From the NCBI GenBank assembly GCA_030917225.1, contig JAUPVD010000423.1, positions 1 through 6,232 on the forward strand: 6,232 bases of DNA, given 5' to 3'. This document shows positions 5,660-6,232 of the stretch, one piece after another (the stretch's first letter is position 1; every line of letters starts with the position of its first letter). The notes below the pieces were generated by a model. That model worked only from the letters and a program-made list of their open reading frames with translations, made no database searches and was not told where the DNA came from. The DNA comes from Pseudomonadota bacterium (GTDB lineage: Bacteria > Pseudomonadota > Gammaproteobacteria > Burkholderiales > Rhodocyclaceae). The position numbers and the translations under genes are program-made.

Positions 5660-6232
5660 ATGATCGCGCAGGAACTGGAAGTCAGCTTGCACATGGCTTT
5701 TGTCGAGGCTCGGCAGAAACGACATGAGTTCATTACCGTCGAGCACCTGCTGCTGGCGCTGCTCGACAACCCTTCCGCCGCAGAAGCCTTGCGCGCTTGC
5801 GGCGCCAGCATCGACGTCCTGCGCCGCGACCTGAACAAATTCATCGCCGAGCACACGCCTACCGTTGCCGGCGAAGACGAGATCGATACGCAGCCGACCC
5901 TCGGCTTCCAGCGCGTCATCCAGCGCGCCATTCTGCACGTGCAGTCCTCGGGCAAGAAGGAAGTGAATGGCGCCAATGTCCTGGTCGCCATCTTTGGCGA
6001 GAAGGATTCGCATGCCGTCTATTACCTGCAGAAGCAGGGCGTGACGCGTCTCGATGTGGTCAACTTCATTTCGCACGGCATCAGCAAGGTGCCACAGCAG
6101 AAGGCGGCGACGGAAGGCGAAGTCGAGACCGAAGGTGAGCAGCAGGCCAGCGCCGGCCCGCTGGAAAGCTATACGCTCAACCTCAACGCCATGGCGCTGG
6201 CCGGCAAGATCGACCCGTTGATCGGGCGCGAC
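5660..6232 (+). CDS. clpA: ClpA, ATP-dependent Clp protease ATP-binding subunit, N-terminal part (cut by window edge)
   Basis: ClpA is the AAA+ unfoldase that feeds substrates to the ClpP peptidase. The first 191 residues are present and open to the right edge. They hold the N-terminal domain with its two Clp repeats: QELEVSLHMAFVEAR plus TVEHLLLALLDNP (first), and GFQRVIQRAILHVQ plus NGANVLVAIFGEKDSHAVYYL (second). This is the domain that docks ClpS. A charged, Glu-rich linker follows (about residues 147-165). The window stops at DPLIGRD, just before the first AAA domain, so Walker motifs cannot be checked. The start is fixed by GGAGGAG at 5647-5653, a strong ribosome site 6 bases upstream that lies inside the end of clpS. 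The Clp N-domain also occurs in ClpB and ClpC, but the adjacent clpS and the sequence style favour ClpA. Confidence 0.96.
   Translation, partial: MIAQELEVSLHMAFVEARQKRHEFITVEHLLLALLDNPSAAEALRACGASIDVLRRDLNKFIAEHTPTVAGEDEIDTQPTLGFQRVIQRAILHVQSSGKKEVNGANVLVAIFGEKDSHAVYYLQKQGVTRLDVVNFISHGISKVPQQKAATEGEVETEGEQQASAGPLESYTLNLNAMALAGKIDPLIGRD

Noticed and set aside
5219..6076. A 285-codon open frame on the minus strand opposite clpS and clpA
   Set aside because: It is fully antisense to two clear, conserved genes, its translation shows no recognisable domain, and GC-rich codon bias readily leaves such a shadow frame open.

Overview
The window looks like ordinary chromosome from a GC-rich betaproteobacterium, most likely of the Rhodocyclales type (Azoarcus, Dechloromonas or Accumulibacter-like). 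This is inferred from protein family character and gene neighbourhoods, not from a database search. Coding density is near complete: nine genes, two of them cut by the window edges. I see no tRNA, rRNA, CRISPR array, insertion sequence, phage gene or other mobile element.

Left block (1-3411, minus strand). Reading leftward, the genes are a BepA/YfgC-type periplasmic M48 metalloprotease with TPR repeats, a small TusA-type sulfur carrier, and a fused PabB-PabC protein for the 4-aminobenzoate branch of folate synthesis. The fusion runs off the left edge, so its last PabC residues are missing. Gaps of 42 and 34 bases and the lack of a convincing terminator suggest one transcript.

Middle block (3458-4795, plus strand). 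moaC (molybdopterin precursor synthesis), soxY and soxZ (the thiol carrier of periplasmic sulfur oxidation) form a tight operon that ends at a strong hairpin. moaC diverges from bepA across only 46 bases, where -10-like hexamers for the two directions overlap. No other sox gene lies in the window, so the SoxYZ pair is separate from soxAX, soxB and soxCD here.

Right block (4871-6232). A cold-shock protein on the minus strand shares the hairpin terminator with soxZ and diverges from clpS-clpA on the plus strand. ClpS is the N-end-rule adaptor of ClpAP, and ClpA is cut by the right edge just before its first AAA domain. Divergence of a csp gene from clpS-clpA is also seen in E. coli (cspD/clpS), which supports the assignments. 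The 276-base gap holds a well-formed csp promoter, a leader of about 125 bases, and a 24-bp inverted repeat lying exactly over the csp -35 and spacer.

I found no previously undescribed multi-gene system. The items most worth a second look are regulatory: the 24-bp dyad, two SD-less genes (clpS and bepA) each with a -10-like hexamer exactly 6 bases before ATG, and the isolated moaC-soxYZ operon whose SoxY ends in GGCAG instead of GGCGG.
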